Positions 20,674 through 30,700 of a stretch of DNA of 37,299 nucleotides are shown here, in pieces (within the stretch, counting starts at the first letter, position 1; each line of letters opens with the position of its first letter). The notes under the pieces were generated by a model. That model had not been told where the DNA came from, searched no databases, and saw only the letters and a program-made list of their open reading frames with translations. The stretch is from Paramacrobiotus metropolitanus. Its lineage: Eukaryota; Tardigrada; Eutardigrada; Parachela; Macrobiotidae. The stretch spans positions 1 to 37,299 of the forward strand of contig NW_026570582.1 of assembly GCF_019649055.1 (NCBI RefSeq), given 5' to 3'. The position numbers and the translations under genes are program-made.

Positions 20674-20724
20674 TCGGTTCGGTTCGGTTCTGTTCCTCGG
20701 TTCTGAATCAGTTATTCAGAACCG
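20674..20724. repeat. (CGGTT)n run and 11-bp hairpin
   Basis: Four CGGTT-like repeats at 20674-20700 run into CGGTTCTGAAT (20698-20708), which is exactly complementary to ATTCAGAACCG (20714-20724) around CAGTT. Confidence 0.65.
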
Positions 20725-21539
20725 ATCCATCATGACGAAGTATGATGACAGTCTATTTGGAAACCTTTTCACAAGGAGCCATATCAACATCGAACAGCTT
20801 TCTGCGCATTAGCCGCTGTAACCCAAAGGCATTATTGCAATCGGGCAAAAATTTTTCAGAAGTTTTCAATTTCATAGGTGATAGTTTTTCTAACGGGTCA
20901 CCATGTAAACCTCTTGTTAGATCTTATCACTAACATGGATAGCTAGATGAGTCACAAAAAATCCCGACAATTTCCTGGTGCAGCGGCCACAAGAATTGTG
21001 TAACGCACCCATGTTTAAGATTTATGAAAACTGCATTCGGAAGCCAACAAACGGATCGAAGCACCTAGGATCAGCCTTTTGTCAGCCGAAGTTTTGCCCG
21101 GACTTCCATTTCGCCGTAAACATAACTGAAGTGGGCAACGGAACTGACATGTCCAACGATCTATACTAATGCATTCCGACGGACTCAGCCAGTATTCACC
21201 ACGCGGGTCCCGTAAAAAATGTGTTAAAGAAAGTCAGAGTATTGTTTTTGTCACGACTTGAAGGTGGCGGCATAATACGTATTTATTATGAACCGCCACT
21301 GAGGGCGCAAACAACCAACTGATCGTTGTCATCAGGACAACAATGGCACACTGCAACCGCAGTTGCCATGCTGGACAACACACCACATAGAGGTCACAGA
21401 GGACACAACATTCTCGTGACGTCAGTGCCACTGCACTACGCCACAGTTTTCGATAACACATATGACGGAGAAACCCAATTTTAATTTTAGTGAAATTTTT
21501 TAGTACTGATTGTATAAGGGAAATCGAAGCGGTACCAGA
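20725..21539. other. No assignable gene
   Basis: Plus frames at 20742-20933 and 20978-21169 (63 codons each) and a Cys-rich minus frame at 21234-21548 lack motifs. GGCGG...ATAATA / TATTAT...CCGCC near 21266-21297 forms an imperfect hairpin. Confidence 0.3.
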
Positions 21540-22286
21540 TAAAAACAAGCCGTTTACGGAAAGTCACGTTGATTTTGAATAGATTCACATTGCGGAAGGA
21601 TTACCGAAAGAAAAAAAGGTTAAAGTTATTGCGTTAGTTGAAAAATACAAAAAAAGTTTACTTAAGAAAGGGGAGTCGAAAGGTTACGCACTTAATTGAA
21701 TTCGTAGTTGACACGGGCGACAATAAACTGCTCCAATGCGCACCATACAGGGTATCTTCAAAGAAGCGGGAAATATTTCAACAGGGAGTTGACAGATTTG
21801 CTAAAATTATTTGTTGTCCAGCCTAGTTTTCTAGTTGGAACAACCCTTTATCGTTAATCCACAAAGGTGTAAATAATTATTAACCGGGGCCGGATTTTTG
21901 CACAATAAAGAAAATTACGAAAAAGGATAACTCTCCGTTGCCCAACATCCAGACCTGTTCAGATTTGGTGGTAGGTGCAAAACTTTTCATAGTACTTGTT
22001 TGACGGAAGCCATTTGCAAGAGCCCTTTAGAAAGTAGTTCCAAGGAAAAATCGGCATTTGTGACAGCAGGCTTATTTTTACCTGTATTTTACGGGGCCTT
22101 TGCAGCGGCCCTGCGGCGCTTCAGAGACTATATTATCCGGACACAGATGTCCAACGTGTTTAAATTACCTTGACAATATATTGATTATCGGAAAAACGCT
22201 TGAGGAAATTTTATATCGGCCTAAAGTTTTGATCGGATTTTTCGTTACGGCTTAACTTTATATCTTGAAAAATGTAAATTTTTTAA

Positions 22287-22312
22287 ACCTGATCCTGATC
22301 CTGATCCTGAAC
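22287..22312. repeat. (CCTGAT)n expansion inside Gypsy RT
   Basis: Three CTGATC units plus a fourth CTGAAC lie just after the conserved KCKFF motif and ahead of the LGH motif, adding Asp-Pro repeats not expected in the family. Confidence 0.6.
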
Positions 22313-22859
22313 CTTTTTTTTTAAATAAAGACCTTGGGCCATATTATAAATGAGGAAGGGCGCAGGCCCAACCCAGAGAAAACTACCGTTATTGAATTGG
22401 CCAGTACCTAAAACAGCAAAAGACATTCAATCCTTTTTAGAAGGACTGGTTACTGGCGAGCGTAATTTTTTAATTAGATTATTCTAATATAGTTGCCCCG
22501 TTGACCAAATTGTGGAAAAAGGGCGTTGATTTTCAATGAGGTACATTCCAGGTGATGCTTTTGAAGAAATAAAGTAAATGGTTTGCAGTTATGTTGTATT
22601 GCCGCAATTTTAACCAGAATTGCCGATAGAGCTTCACTGTGATAGCTCTACTATCGATTTCGGTACCATGTTAATTCAGATCTAAGACAACATGGAAAAT
22701 GTTTCAGGATTCGCTAGTAGTAAACTAAGCGGACCCGAGCGATCTTGTTCGGCCTCTGAGCTCGAATGTTTGTGTGCGGTGTGGGCAGTAACAAAGTTCC
22801 GCCCATATCTGAATGTAGCCGCAGTGCACTTTAAAATAGAAAGTCTCACCGTCGCGAGG

Positions 22860-23129
22860 GGGTTGGCGCGCTGGCGCGCGCTCCCTCCTCCAGGAGGGGG
22901 AAATCGCGAAAATGGTGCGCCGGGAGCAGGGGTAACTGGAGCTGGCGCGAAAAAATTGAACTAACGCTGGCGTTTTGGCGCTGCCGCAATGAAAATTACA
23001 ATGGAAAAGCGTAGAAAAGTGGCTTTTTCGAGCCACCCTTCAATGATTTTTTCAATTTTTGAGCCATTTTCGAACTGGCGCGTTGGGCGCGCGACCGAAC
23101 TAAAGCCTTATGGTCTGTCTTAATCAGCG
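22860..23129. mobile_element. 270-bp insertion in Gypsy RNase H
   Basis: CCGTCGCGAGG occurs at 22849-22859 and again at 23130-23140. The Gypsy RNase H reading is lost between and resumes after the second copy. The insert is GC-rich at both ends (TTGGCGCGCTGGCGCGCGC; ACTGGCGCGTTGGGCGCGCG), has a CCTCCTCCAGGAGG hairpin, and shows no clear TIR or poly-A. The 11 bp may be a 9-11-bp target duplication. Class unknown. Confidence 0.55.
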
Positions 23130-23693
23130 CCGTCGCGAGGTCCGAGAGAAGGGGGCCCCTACCTGCTGAATATTCAGGACCCCACCGGTAAATTGTGCCA
23201 CTGGGCCCATAAACTTTCGCCCTACAATTTTACGATAAAACTTCGGAAAATTAATTTCCGTGCCTAATGCGTTGAGTAGAACCCGCACGTCGACAATGGG
23301 GAACAAGAAGTTGAAACCTTGCTTGTCTTAGCTTTCCAAAACGAAAATACGCTGAGTAGATTGCAGCAGGACTATCCATATTGTCAAAAAATCTTGAAGC
23401 TAACTGAAAAAGGGAATAACAAAAAAAATGTTCTATGTTGAAGGAAATATTTTAAAAAAATCCGGGAGAATAATCACGATGATGGTTCACTTGACGTTGT
23501 TGTTCGGTTAAAGTTGTCTCTGAAATTTTGTAATAGCTACCATGATTCACTCGCGGGAGAGGGACATTTAGGGTTTCTGAGAGCTTACGACAAAATAAAC
23601 TAAAATTCTTTTGGCCGAAAACAGCTGAAGACAGCGATTTCGCGGCAGACGGCAGAACAAATTCTCCGGTTATTGTGGCTTCTTAAAAATTTG

Positions 23694-24992
23694 CTAAACG
23701 TCTTTAAACCGTTCAGCTGTGGCGTCATTTGGCGTTGCAAACTTTAGAGACCGGTGAGGCGCAAAATTGTAGGTGGAGCAGAGATGTTCATTTCCGCAAA
23801 ATCCTCGGCAATTACTGCAGAACACTGCGCCACACTCATGTGGGTCCGAGAAGTGCTTACTATCTGGTGGGGCAACGTATTTTCCACAGTATAAGCACTT
23901 GATCCATGCCTCGCATATGGTTCTTTCTCCGTTTGTCCATCGAGCAATGCTTTTTTTATACATATCAAAACACTTTTTTGAGAAGAGCGTCTGGTTGCAC
24001 CTTTGCAGTGGTACTTGCAAGCTGAAGGAATACACAGGAGTACTGAAAGCACGCTGCGCGTGGTCTTGTGCATACAGCATACGTGATTATCCCTCTGATA
24101 CGCAAAGTCTCCACAAATTTCACAACGAAAGTATTTTCCAACAAGAGCCCAGAGTTTCGACACGCAGTCGAAATGGATGCGCCTATATACAAGCGCAATT
24201 ACGTTTTTCCGGTGTGGAAAGTTGTACATGGTATTCAGATTTAGGTCGGGGTCAGAAATGATCAATTGGCATTCATATTCACTATACAGCAGCCGGGAAA
24301 AGTTGTGCACATCTCGAACGAGCACGGTTCCGTAGAATCAACATTTGCCTCACGGCACAGCTTCATTGCAGCGTTAAATTGCACTGCGTAGCGAGAATCT
24401 TTAATTGACTTTTGCTTTCTTAGTTTAAGTGCGATGGCCAAACTTATGGCGATTGGTCTTCCACAGCATAAAGAGTGATTCGAATCTTTGTCAGGTTAGA
24501 ATGTACTTTGACACAATTGTTCCTATTAAAGTAGTCGGCAATTTTGAAAGTGTTGCGTAGCACCCGTTCAGCTTCCAGTACGTCCCGGCACAAGGTAAAC
24601 TTGTACCGGACACGGTCATCCAGGACGCAAAAAGCTCCAGAGCGACTGATGCAGTCAATTAGTGCCAAAATGGTTTCGGTTTCAGATCCACAGCAGGCAT
24701 TATGGGATTGGAAATCGTGGAGTCCATGTACACCGGATATTGAATACCATACGCACCCTATCGTACGGGTTAACACAATGCTCCCGAAATAGCGTTCTAA
24801 CAGGCTCTTCTTAGAACTTCTCCCGCGCAATTTCCGCACGTCAAAGTTTTGTACGGAATTGCACGATGGACTTCTGGTAAACCATAGAAGATTGCTGGAA
24901 CGATAAGAATCGTCGGTAAAAATCGGTTTCATGTGAAAAATGTGCCTGCGATGAAAAATGAAATTGAAATTATATTTCAACAAACGTCCCAA
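23694..24992 (-). pseudogene. Polinton-type DNA polymerase B, N-terminal part (copy A)
   Basis: Minus-strand frames follow each other: 24992-24444, a short stretch near 24470-24330 in another frame (AISLAIALKLRKQKSIKDSR), 24325 to about 24090, then to 23750. The third contains KNVIALVYRRIHFDCVSKLW and RCEICGDFAYQRDNHVC. The last contains QTLFSKKCFDMYKKSI, CEAWIKCLYCGKYV and HECGAVFCSNC. An HFD motif followed by a long Cys/His cluster ahead of the exonuclease domain is characteristic of the protein-primed PolB of Polinton/Maverick and related viruses. Exonuclease and polymerase domains are missing. At least three frameshifts. It is divergent from the S1/S2 block that begins at about 25.14 kb. 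Confidence 0.72.
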
Positions 24993-25139
24993 TAAGTCTC
25001 AAATTTTTGTTACCCATTACGAAGGCCTGGTTTGCTGCAACTGTATCTGGACCGACAGAAACAAAATTTGCCGAGACAGTTAACCCTGATTGTTCAGACA
25101 AAAAACACATTCGTCTCGCACATGAGTACATGTATAAAA

Positions 25140-25440
25140 GAATATAAAGGGCGTACCGTCGTAATTGGAGAACTATCTTGCGGTTTTTTATTTTTTCATA
25201 ACCGCCACCCGAAGGTACTTCGTTTGACCGAGGTCTAACAAAAGAGCAAACAACAGTAAAACATGTCCCACTGCATTCCGCTGACGGCCTCGCCAGCAGC
25301 TATCTCAAAACCGGTCTGGAAAACCTCCAGGGATGCCGGCAGACCATTCGTACCCTGAAAGCTCCCGGCCGTCCTAACCAGCTCATCAAACATTTGCTCC
25401 ATATCGGATGCATATTATTGGTTCGCATCCACGGAATGTG
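25140..25440 (+). pseudogene. Conserved unknown segment S1, copy 2
   Basis: Homologous to 9150-9380 in the opposite orientation. It opens with KGRTVVIGELSCGFL (the C-terminal motif of the coiled-coil ORF in copy 1), shifts frame, and continues TKEQTTV, HSADGLASSYLKTGLENLQ and QTIRTLKAPGRPNQLIKHLL. The frame ends at about 25440. Unlike copy 1 it is directly followed by S2 on the same strand, probably the original order. Function unknown. Confidence 0.5.
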
Positions 25441-25460
25441 ATCGGTGGCAGGCTTTTAAC

Positions 25461-26313
25461 ACCTTTACGCCACTTCCTGCATTATTGTCACTTTTAATTT
25501 CTAATATTTTATCTGTGTGTAGCCAAAGTCGGAATAGACAGCGCTTATCTACAAGAAGTACCACAGGAATATTGACAAACTGGCCAGATCTGCAGAAGTC
25601 CACACCATATCGTCCTGCAGTATTCCGGAGAAGCCCTTTGCCGACATTGTGGAGATTATTGAGATTTATAAGAAAGCATTATTCGTCGCGTACCGGTGGA
25701 ATGCCCGTACGGATCATAATAGTGACGAGGTTTTCGGCTGCTACGCTCCAGGCACTGTCAGGGTGGGTGAAGGATGGATTTGAACCTCCCGGCTGTCTAC
25801 GAGCACAGAAGAAATCTAGCGTCAGCCAAAGAGCTGTATCGTGCTGGAAAAAACTTTTGGCCTTACCGATCACACACTGGGACTTGTATGGGTCTTTTTC
25901 CCTACTGTCACTACTTGTCAGAGAATTTGTTATTTATAGTGCTGGTATATTTATTATTCATAAGACAGTTGTGTAATAATTATATAATTGCCGCAGCAAG
26001 TAAAAATAGCTTTGCGTTATAGCCTTGTCCATTTTTCAGCGTCCCGGTATTTTGGGAGGGCCGATGTGGGCATGATGATGATCTCCAAACTGTCGATGAA
26101 TGATTTTTGGAACGCAGTGCATGGTTTAATGAAATGGAGAGACCCCGGAGAGACAACAACCAATTAGTGTGGTCTTCTCTCTCTAGAAACCCATAATGAG
26201 TTTAGCCGGTGATATAACAACGAGCAAGCGTTGATCGTGTCAGTTCTGGAATTATTCCGCGCTAATCGTTCCGTGCCAAAAAAACGCGTGCGGTAGAATG
26301 TTCGAGCCCATTG
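25461..26313 (+). pseudogene. Conserved unknown segment S2, copy 2 (chromodomain deleted)
   Basis: Plus-strand homologue of 10171-11226. After an AG at about 25520, KVGIDSAYLQEVPQEY is followed by a stop. In the next frame LARSAEVHTISSC, PFADIVEIIEIYKKALFVAY and DEVFGCYAPGTVRVGEGWI form about 66 open codons. NLPAVYEHRRNLASAKELYR, FWPYRSHTGTCMGLFPYCHY follows. The tail jumps from GTTCC at 26268 straight to sequence equal to 11178 onward, missing 196 bp that in copy 1 encode the first chromodomain. Not translatable as one protein. Confidence 0.5.
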
Positions 26314-26319
26314 TTACAT

Positions 26320-27880
26320 CTGCCGATCAAATATGGGCCTCATATATCCAGGAAAAAGAGTACAGCTGCAACCCTGTTCAGTGTCGTTGTAAACGGCAGC
26401 AAAGCTCCTCTTTCTTTGAAGGCTCAAATAGAATATGCTCAAATTAGGTGTTTCGGTGAACCGAACATACTGAATGGACTGGCAAATCGTAAAAATTACA
26501 GCTTTTTTCATTGTTATCAGTTCTACAGTGTTTTCTTGTCACATGTTTTGGTTGAAATGAGAGTGGTCGTCGTAGCAGAGTTTCTTGTCTGTTATGCCAT
26601 TTGTGTTGTTTCGACAGTTGTAATTCCGATCGAACCTTTGTTTAGTTAAATGAACAATTTGACAACATTGTTAGAAACGCATGGTTTACGTTAGGTACTC
26701 GAATGTCTCACTGGCTATTGATGGACTTCCTGGTTTACAGTCAGGTATGTACTGCTATTTTGTCTTATTCCGTTGTTCTCCGCATCCTGACAGATCCCGT
26801 AACTAGTCTCGGTTGGATACTCCGATGGATATTGATCCATGACTACCTCTTACTATATCAATATATCTGAAATACGTGTCCATATCGCTTTTGTGGCATA
26901 AGTTGAAACTGACTGAATCGGTTGAAAGTCGTGCAACTGAACAGTAAGTAGGCTATGTTCCTCTGGCAGAAGGATGCCGAATTGTCAATATCGCAGTCAA
27001 CTGCAAAATAAGTTAGGTAAATATGTGATTACCAAGAATTTTCGTCGATACGGTGTGAGTACAGAATGGCACTGTACATGACCAGAGTTTCAAAACAGGA
27101 TTAGATAAAAATTTAATTTAAATTGTTATTGTCACTCTAGTGTCAGGTCGTTCGTTGGATTATTATGTGTCATAAAATGCATGTAAAACCTTATTCATAA
27201 TTAGGTTTTCAGTATCTAATGAAACAAGATTGATTGGATATTCCACCATGTCTTCAGACAGCAAAAATAATGTTAATGGTGAATGGAATTATTGGTCGCC
27301 GCAAGTTAGACCTTCGCTCGTATGCCATGGAAAGGAATTTTCTTTGCTTTGTAAACACCGCGACAGTCTCTGATGGGTCGCACCTATGTTCAAGGAAAGG
27401 AATGCATTCATTAAGCTTTTTAGGGTTTTTCTGAGGAAACTGGAATTCTAACGAAAAAGCAATTTGTGCGAAATATACTTTTGTTCGCCAGCTGTAAATT
27501 GACTGCAAAGCCGAAAAAATTCGGCGATAACTAACAGCAAATCGATAGGCATTCCTGACTTCCTCGGTAACGGACTGGCACAATACAGACAATAGAAAAA
27601 ATGTTCTGATGCCTTCCACTCGGTGTCGAGCTGATACGAGTTAAAAAATCATAGCCAGCACCGATCTCATTTTTGTGATGAACTCGCATTACAAAATTGT
27701 GTGCCGCCGGAAACCGAAGAAATGCGAAAAATAGCTCCGGCTTTTCTGCAAAGCCTTCCGATTGCTTTTATAAAGGCGACCTGGCATAATGGACGAAATC
27801 AGATTTTCGTTGCAAGAATTACCGTCTCTGAAATAAATTATAGATTCCCAGGAGATGCTTAAAGTAAGCAGACAATTTAT
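26320..27880. other. No assignable gene
   Basis: Includes a plus frame 26311-26649 with a hydrophobic C-terminal half, a minus frame 27254-27619 (121 codons, no motif), and a plus frame open without ATG from about 27630 to 27861 that contains CVPPETEEMRKIAPAFLQSL. PolB continuation from the neighbour on the minus strand is not convincing below about 27.89 kb. Confidence 0.3.
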
Positions 27881-28473
27881 TTAAGTTCTGTTTATAATTG
27901 CGCGAATCGTTCTGCACGCACAACGCCCGCAGTAGTTCGAGTTTCTCCAGACGGTAACACCAGGCCTAACAGCGGCTGCTGCAATCGGACCGAGTTGGAA
28001 AACGGCAGTCCGAGCGTCAGTTCCAGGAATGCGTCCGCAGCACTTTTTCGCGTCCAAAGGACGTTCATACAACCCCCCAGTGCGACATTTTGATGCGGGT
28101 GTCGCGGACTAGAATTCGCGCAGTTCGGATGCCCATGGTGATTAAAGCCATAGGACTCGTATGTCGTTCGACTTTCGAAGCTAAAACCATCGAAGAATAT
28201 TAAGCCGATTTTAAACCCGCGCTCTTGCTCAATGCTTTGGTTCTGGCAGACGAAACTCAGCCATGTGTTTGCTGAATGTTAAGAAATTCGGTTGAAGGGT
28301 CTATGGATGACATCGACACAACTTGCTCGAGTAATTTGACCCGCCAAGAGAAATGGCATTTAACAGGTGAGGTCAATCATGACTGAAAGATGCAAAGACC
28401 ATCCATGATTTCGGAAATAGTTCTTTCAGTTGGATTGCGAAACTACGAAATGTAGTTGCACCTTGGTGACAGT

Positions 28474-28481
28474 AGACGGCT
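28474..28481. repeat. 8-bp target duplication, left
   Basis: AGACGGCT here is repeated exactly at 29995-30002, immediately outside both TIRs of the inserted element. Confidence 0.9.
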
Positions 28482-29994
28482 GTAGCCGGCAGAAAAGTTG
28501 ACAGGCTCACGGCTCACGAATCAAACCTTTTTGCCGGCAAAAAGGTTTGTTAACTTATTTGACGGGCAAAATGGCTCACGGTTGGAAAAATGCGTTTTGC
28601 GAGAAAGGTTTAAGACTATTGCAAATAACCATTGATAACCATTAACCAATGTTTTGGACTTATCTTTGAGATAGTCGTTCGAAGATAAGAGCAGTCCGTT
28701 GTTCAGAATTTCCAGCAGTGCGAACCTACCGGGTGGCCCAACAAAATGGCGGGCTAATTTATCGTTGTGCAGTGGCCCCCCATAACGTCCGATGACTTCT
28801 TTCGAAAGAACAGTATTTAAAACATGTAACTGCTTAATCTGAATAATCGTGATTAAACGTTTAACTTTTTCGTGAATCATTTTAATAAAATAGGTGCAGA
28901 ATATCGGACTGTATCCCAGAACCGAAAATTTGAATAACCCTCTTAGCAAATTAAAAGCTGCTACTACTGAGCTTAGTATAAAATCTATAAAGCCTTTGTT
29001 GTATGACAACTGGTCCATGAACAGCAAAGCAAAAAGTGAGACCGCCATTTTGTTGGGCCACCGGTAGTTCTCGGAGACATTATTCCTGACACAAATGTCA
29101 TGGAAACAATCTGTGGTTGTCCATTTGAAAAGGGATTAGAAGTCACATAAGCGAGACCGCTCAGGGCATTTTACATACTGTGGCAGGTATCGAAGAACAA
29201 ATTTGAACTGTTGTCATACAAACCACCATATCGATCCCTTTATTTAACCCAAGTCACCCACGTAAGAAAACTCTCAGCACGACTCAAACGGAAACCTTTA
29301 ACACACAAAATCTTTATGTTGTCACTTCTATCGTTGTGTGGTCATGAAACTCTTCGCACATTAGTGTAAGTCAGTCCTTACAAAGTCCATACTATCTATA
29401 GCTTTGCAGTACAAAGTAAAGATTTTATTATGTATCACCAACCTATAACGAAACCAAGTCAGCCATAGCGCAGTTGCGGTCCGACCAATTAGTGAGACAA
29501 ATTATTTAAGCCCAGTCCAACTCAACAATTACTCGTAAGCTCTTTCACTGGTAACCACTGGCACCATTAAAGGCAACTTAAAGCTGCAAAAACTTACACT
29601 AACGTTTTGTGAGCCTGTGTGCCGGGCAGGATGGCTCACATTTGTCTTGAGCGGTCCCGCTGATGTGATTACTAATCGGATTTGAGATTTTCAACTAGCG
29701 ATCGTTCCCACAAAATCTGCCAAACCAATAATTTTACGAAAACTCGATTCGCAGTATTGGAAGTACTTGACAGCGGCACCCCTTTTATATCCTCCAGAAT
29801 ATCCTGATCATAAATTAAAAATAGAAAAAACTTTGGTTAACGGGTATCTGCAATAAACTTAGACACCGGTAATAGTGCCAGGCATATTTACCAACCGTGA
29901 GCCATTTCGCCCGTCAAAAAAGTTAACAAACCTTTTTGCCGGCAAAAAGGTTTGAGTCGTGAGCCGTGAGCCTGTCAACCTTTCTGCCGGCTAC
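28482..29994. mobile_element. Non-autonomous TIR transposon, 1513 bp, 8-bp target duplication (hAT-like)
   Basis: The left (28482-28585) and right (29891-29994) ends are inverted repeats of about 104 bp with a few mismatches, tips GTAGCCGGCAG / CTGCCGGCTAC. Each TIR contains a perfect 28-bp palindrome (28522-28549, 29927-29954) centred on TTGCCGGCAA and sub-motifs GGCTCACGGCTCAC. The 8-bp duplication is typical of hAT and P-like transposases. The long minus frame 28521-29048 crosses TIR and nested MITE and is not a transposase. The element interrupts PolB copy B. Confidence 0.9.
28729..29064. mobile_element. MITE nested in the hAT-like element, TA duplication
   Basis: CCGGGTGGCCCAACAAAATG (28729) and the reverse complement of 29042-29064 match over about 23 bp with one indel. 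TA flanks at 28727-28728 and 29065-29066. 336 bp, no coding. Inserted after the larger element. Confidence 0.85.
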
Positions 29995-30002
29995 AGACGG
30001 CT
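29995..30002. repeat. 8-bp target duplication, right
   Basis: AGACGGCT, identical to 28474-28481. Together they mark the ends of the 1513-bp element. Confidence 0.9.
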
Positions 30003-30397
30003 AGTTCTATTCTCACATTGTATGTTCTTTCCTGTTCTGTCCTCTTTGTAATGTAGAAATTTAAAAAGGCTTTCTTTTCCTTGCCATTCAAGAAAGGATA
30101 GTTAAATTTATCAATGGCAGAAAATTCAATCCTTTTCATCCAATATTGTGGCCGATTTTGCGCATGGGGGAATTTGCTTTTGCCTTCTTCAACGGCGAAG
30201 GAATTAACCCAATTATCAAGCGACAATTGCACGTAATTAAGCGTATTCCTAAAGTTGATCCCATATTCTCGTTCACGCAATTGTGTAATTTGCAGACCTT
30301 TCATATAGACTTCTGACACTTGTCCTTTCTGCAGCAGCCATTTTAAAAAGAAGCAGCAATCGAACCTATTAATCAGTACTATATCATTTTTTTGCAT

Positions 30398-30700
30398 TAG
30401 CCACCGTATTCGCGCGGATCAGCATCCAATGCCGATGCTCGTTAAAATCTGGTTAAACAAAACAAAGATCTGCGCAAATCGCAGCTGCACGCACTAATGT
30501 TGCATTAATTTTTTCTTCCCTACTTCCGCAAAAACTTCTGGATCGGAGCCATTAATGTGCCCAGTGTGATAGCCATTGCGATAGCTGGCCCTGAAGGATC
30601 TCAGGCAGTATCGAGTTCAATGAAAACTGAATTTAACTTCTATAGGTAGGTAAGTAACGTCATCATTACAACTGCACAAGTGATCTTCCACATCCGGTAA
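30398..30700. other. No assignable gene
   Basis: Expected to hold the PolB region upstream of Exo I on the minus strand, but no motif is recognisable. Confidence 0.3.

Larger units (their letters stand above)
21540..23670 (+). pseudogene. Ty3/Gypsy pol: RT, RNase H, integrase zinc domain
   Basis: The plus strand carries, in the right order but in many frames, eroded Gypsy pol. There is a polymerase entry region at about 21700-21830 (APYRVSSKKREIFQQGVDRF). The fingers and palm at 21950-22180 include KSAFVTAGLF and YLDNILIIGKTLEE, where the catalytic YxDD has become YLDN. LGHIINEEG and PNPEKT follow at about 22334-22385, then SNIVAPLTKLWKKGVDF. RNase H lies at 22560-23300 (ELHCDSST, KLSGPERSCSASELECLCAV, FRPYL, PTGKLCHWAHKLSPYNFTIK, NALSR). 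An HHCC-type integrase remnant ends the fragment (GHLGFLRAYDKI at 23562). Stops and shifts are dense. The integrase core is absent; sequence switches to PolB-like DNA at about 23.69 kb. Confidence 0.85.
27890..30397 (-). pseudogene. Polinton-type DNA polymerase B, exonuclease to pre-polymerase part (copy B), split by an insertion
   Basis: A minus frame from ATG 30397 reads FDCCFFLKWLLQKGQVSEVY (after Exo I), REYGINFRNTLNYVQLSLDN (Exo II, where the usual F-x-D-S-L-N has Asn for Asp), then KFPH and KKAFLNF. This is the signature stretch of protein-primed PolB. At 30002 it meets a 1.5-kb transposon. Beyond it, from 28473, the minus strand resumes with exonuclease and linker sequence, and after a frameshift reads GFKIGLIFFDGFSFESRTTY and ESYGFNHHGHPNC (28113-28235), matching the conserved V-D-G ... 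Y-E-F-x-G-C-x-W-H-G motif. Polymerase palm motifs are not found. N-terminus truncated near the LINE at 30701. Confidence 0.78.

Noticed and set aside
21234-21548. Cys-rich, partly hydrophobic 104-codon minus frame
   Set aside because: No cysteine spacing of a known domain, and the start region runs into the Gypsy remnant. Probably chance.
22725-23036. 103-codon minus-strand ORF rich in Arg and Ser
   Set aside because: Antisense to Gypsy RNase H and its GC-rich insertion. The plus strand explains the sequence.
28521-29048. 175-codon minus-strand ORF, the longest but one in the window
   Set aside because: It begins inside a nested MITE TIR and ends inside the TIR palindrome of the hAT-like element. 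No transposase motif is present, and the frame is a by-product of the repeats.
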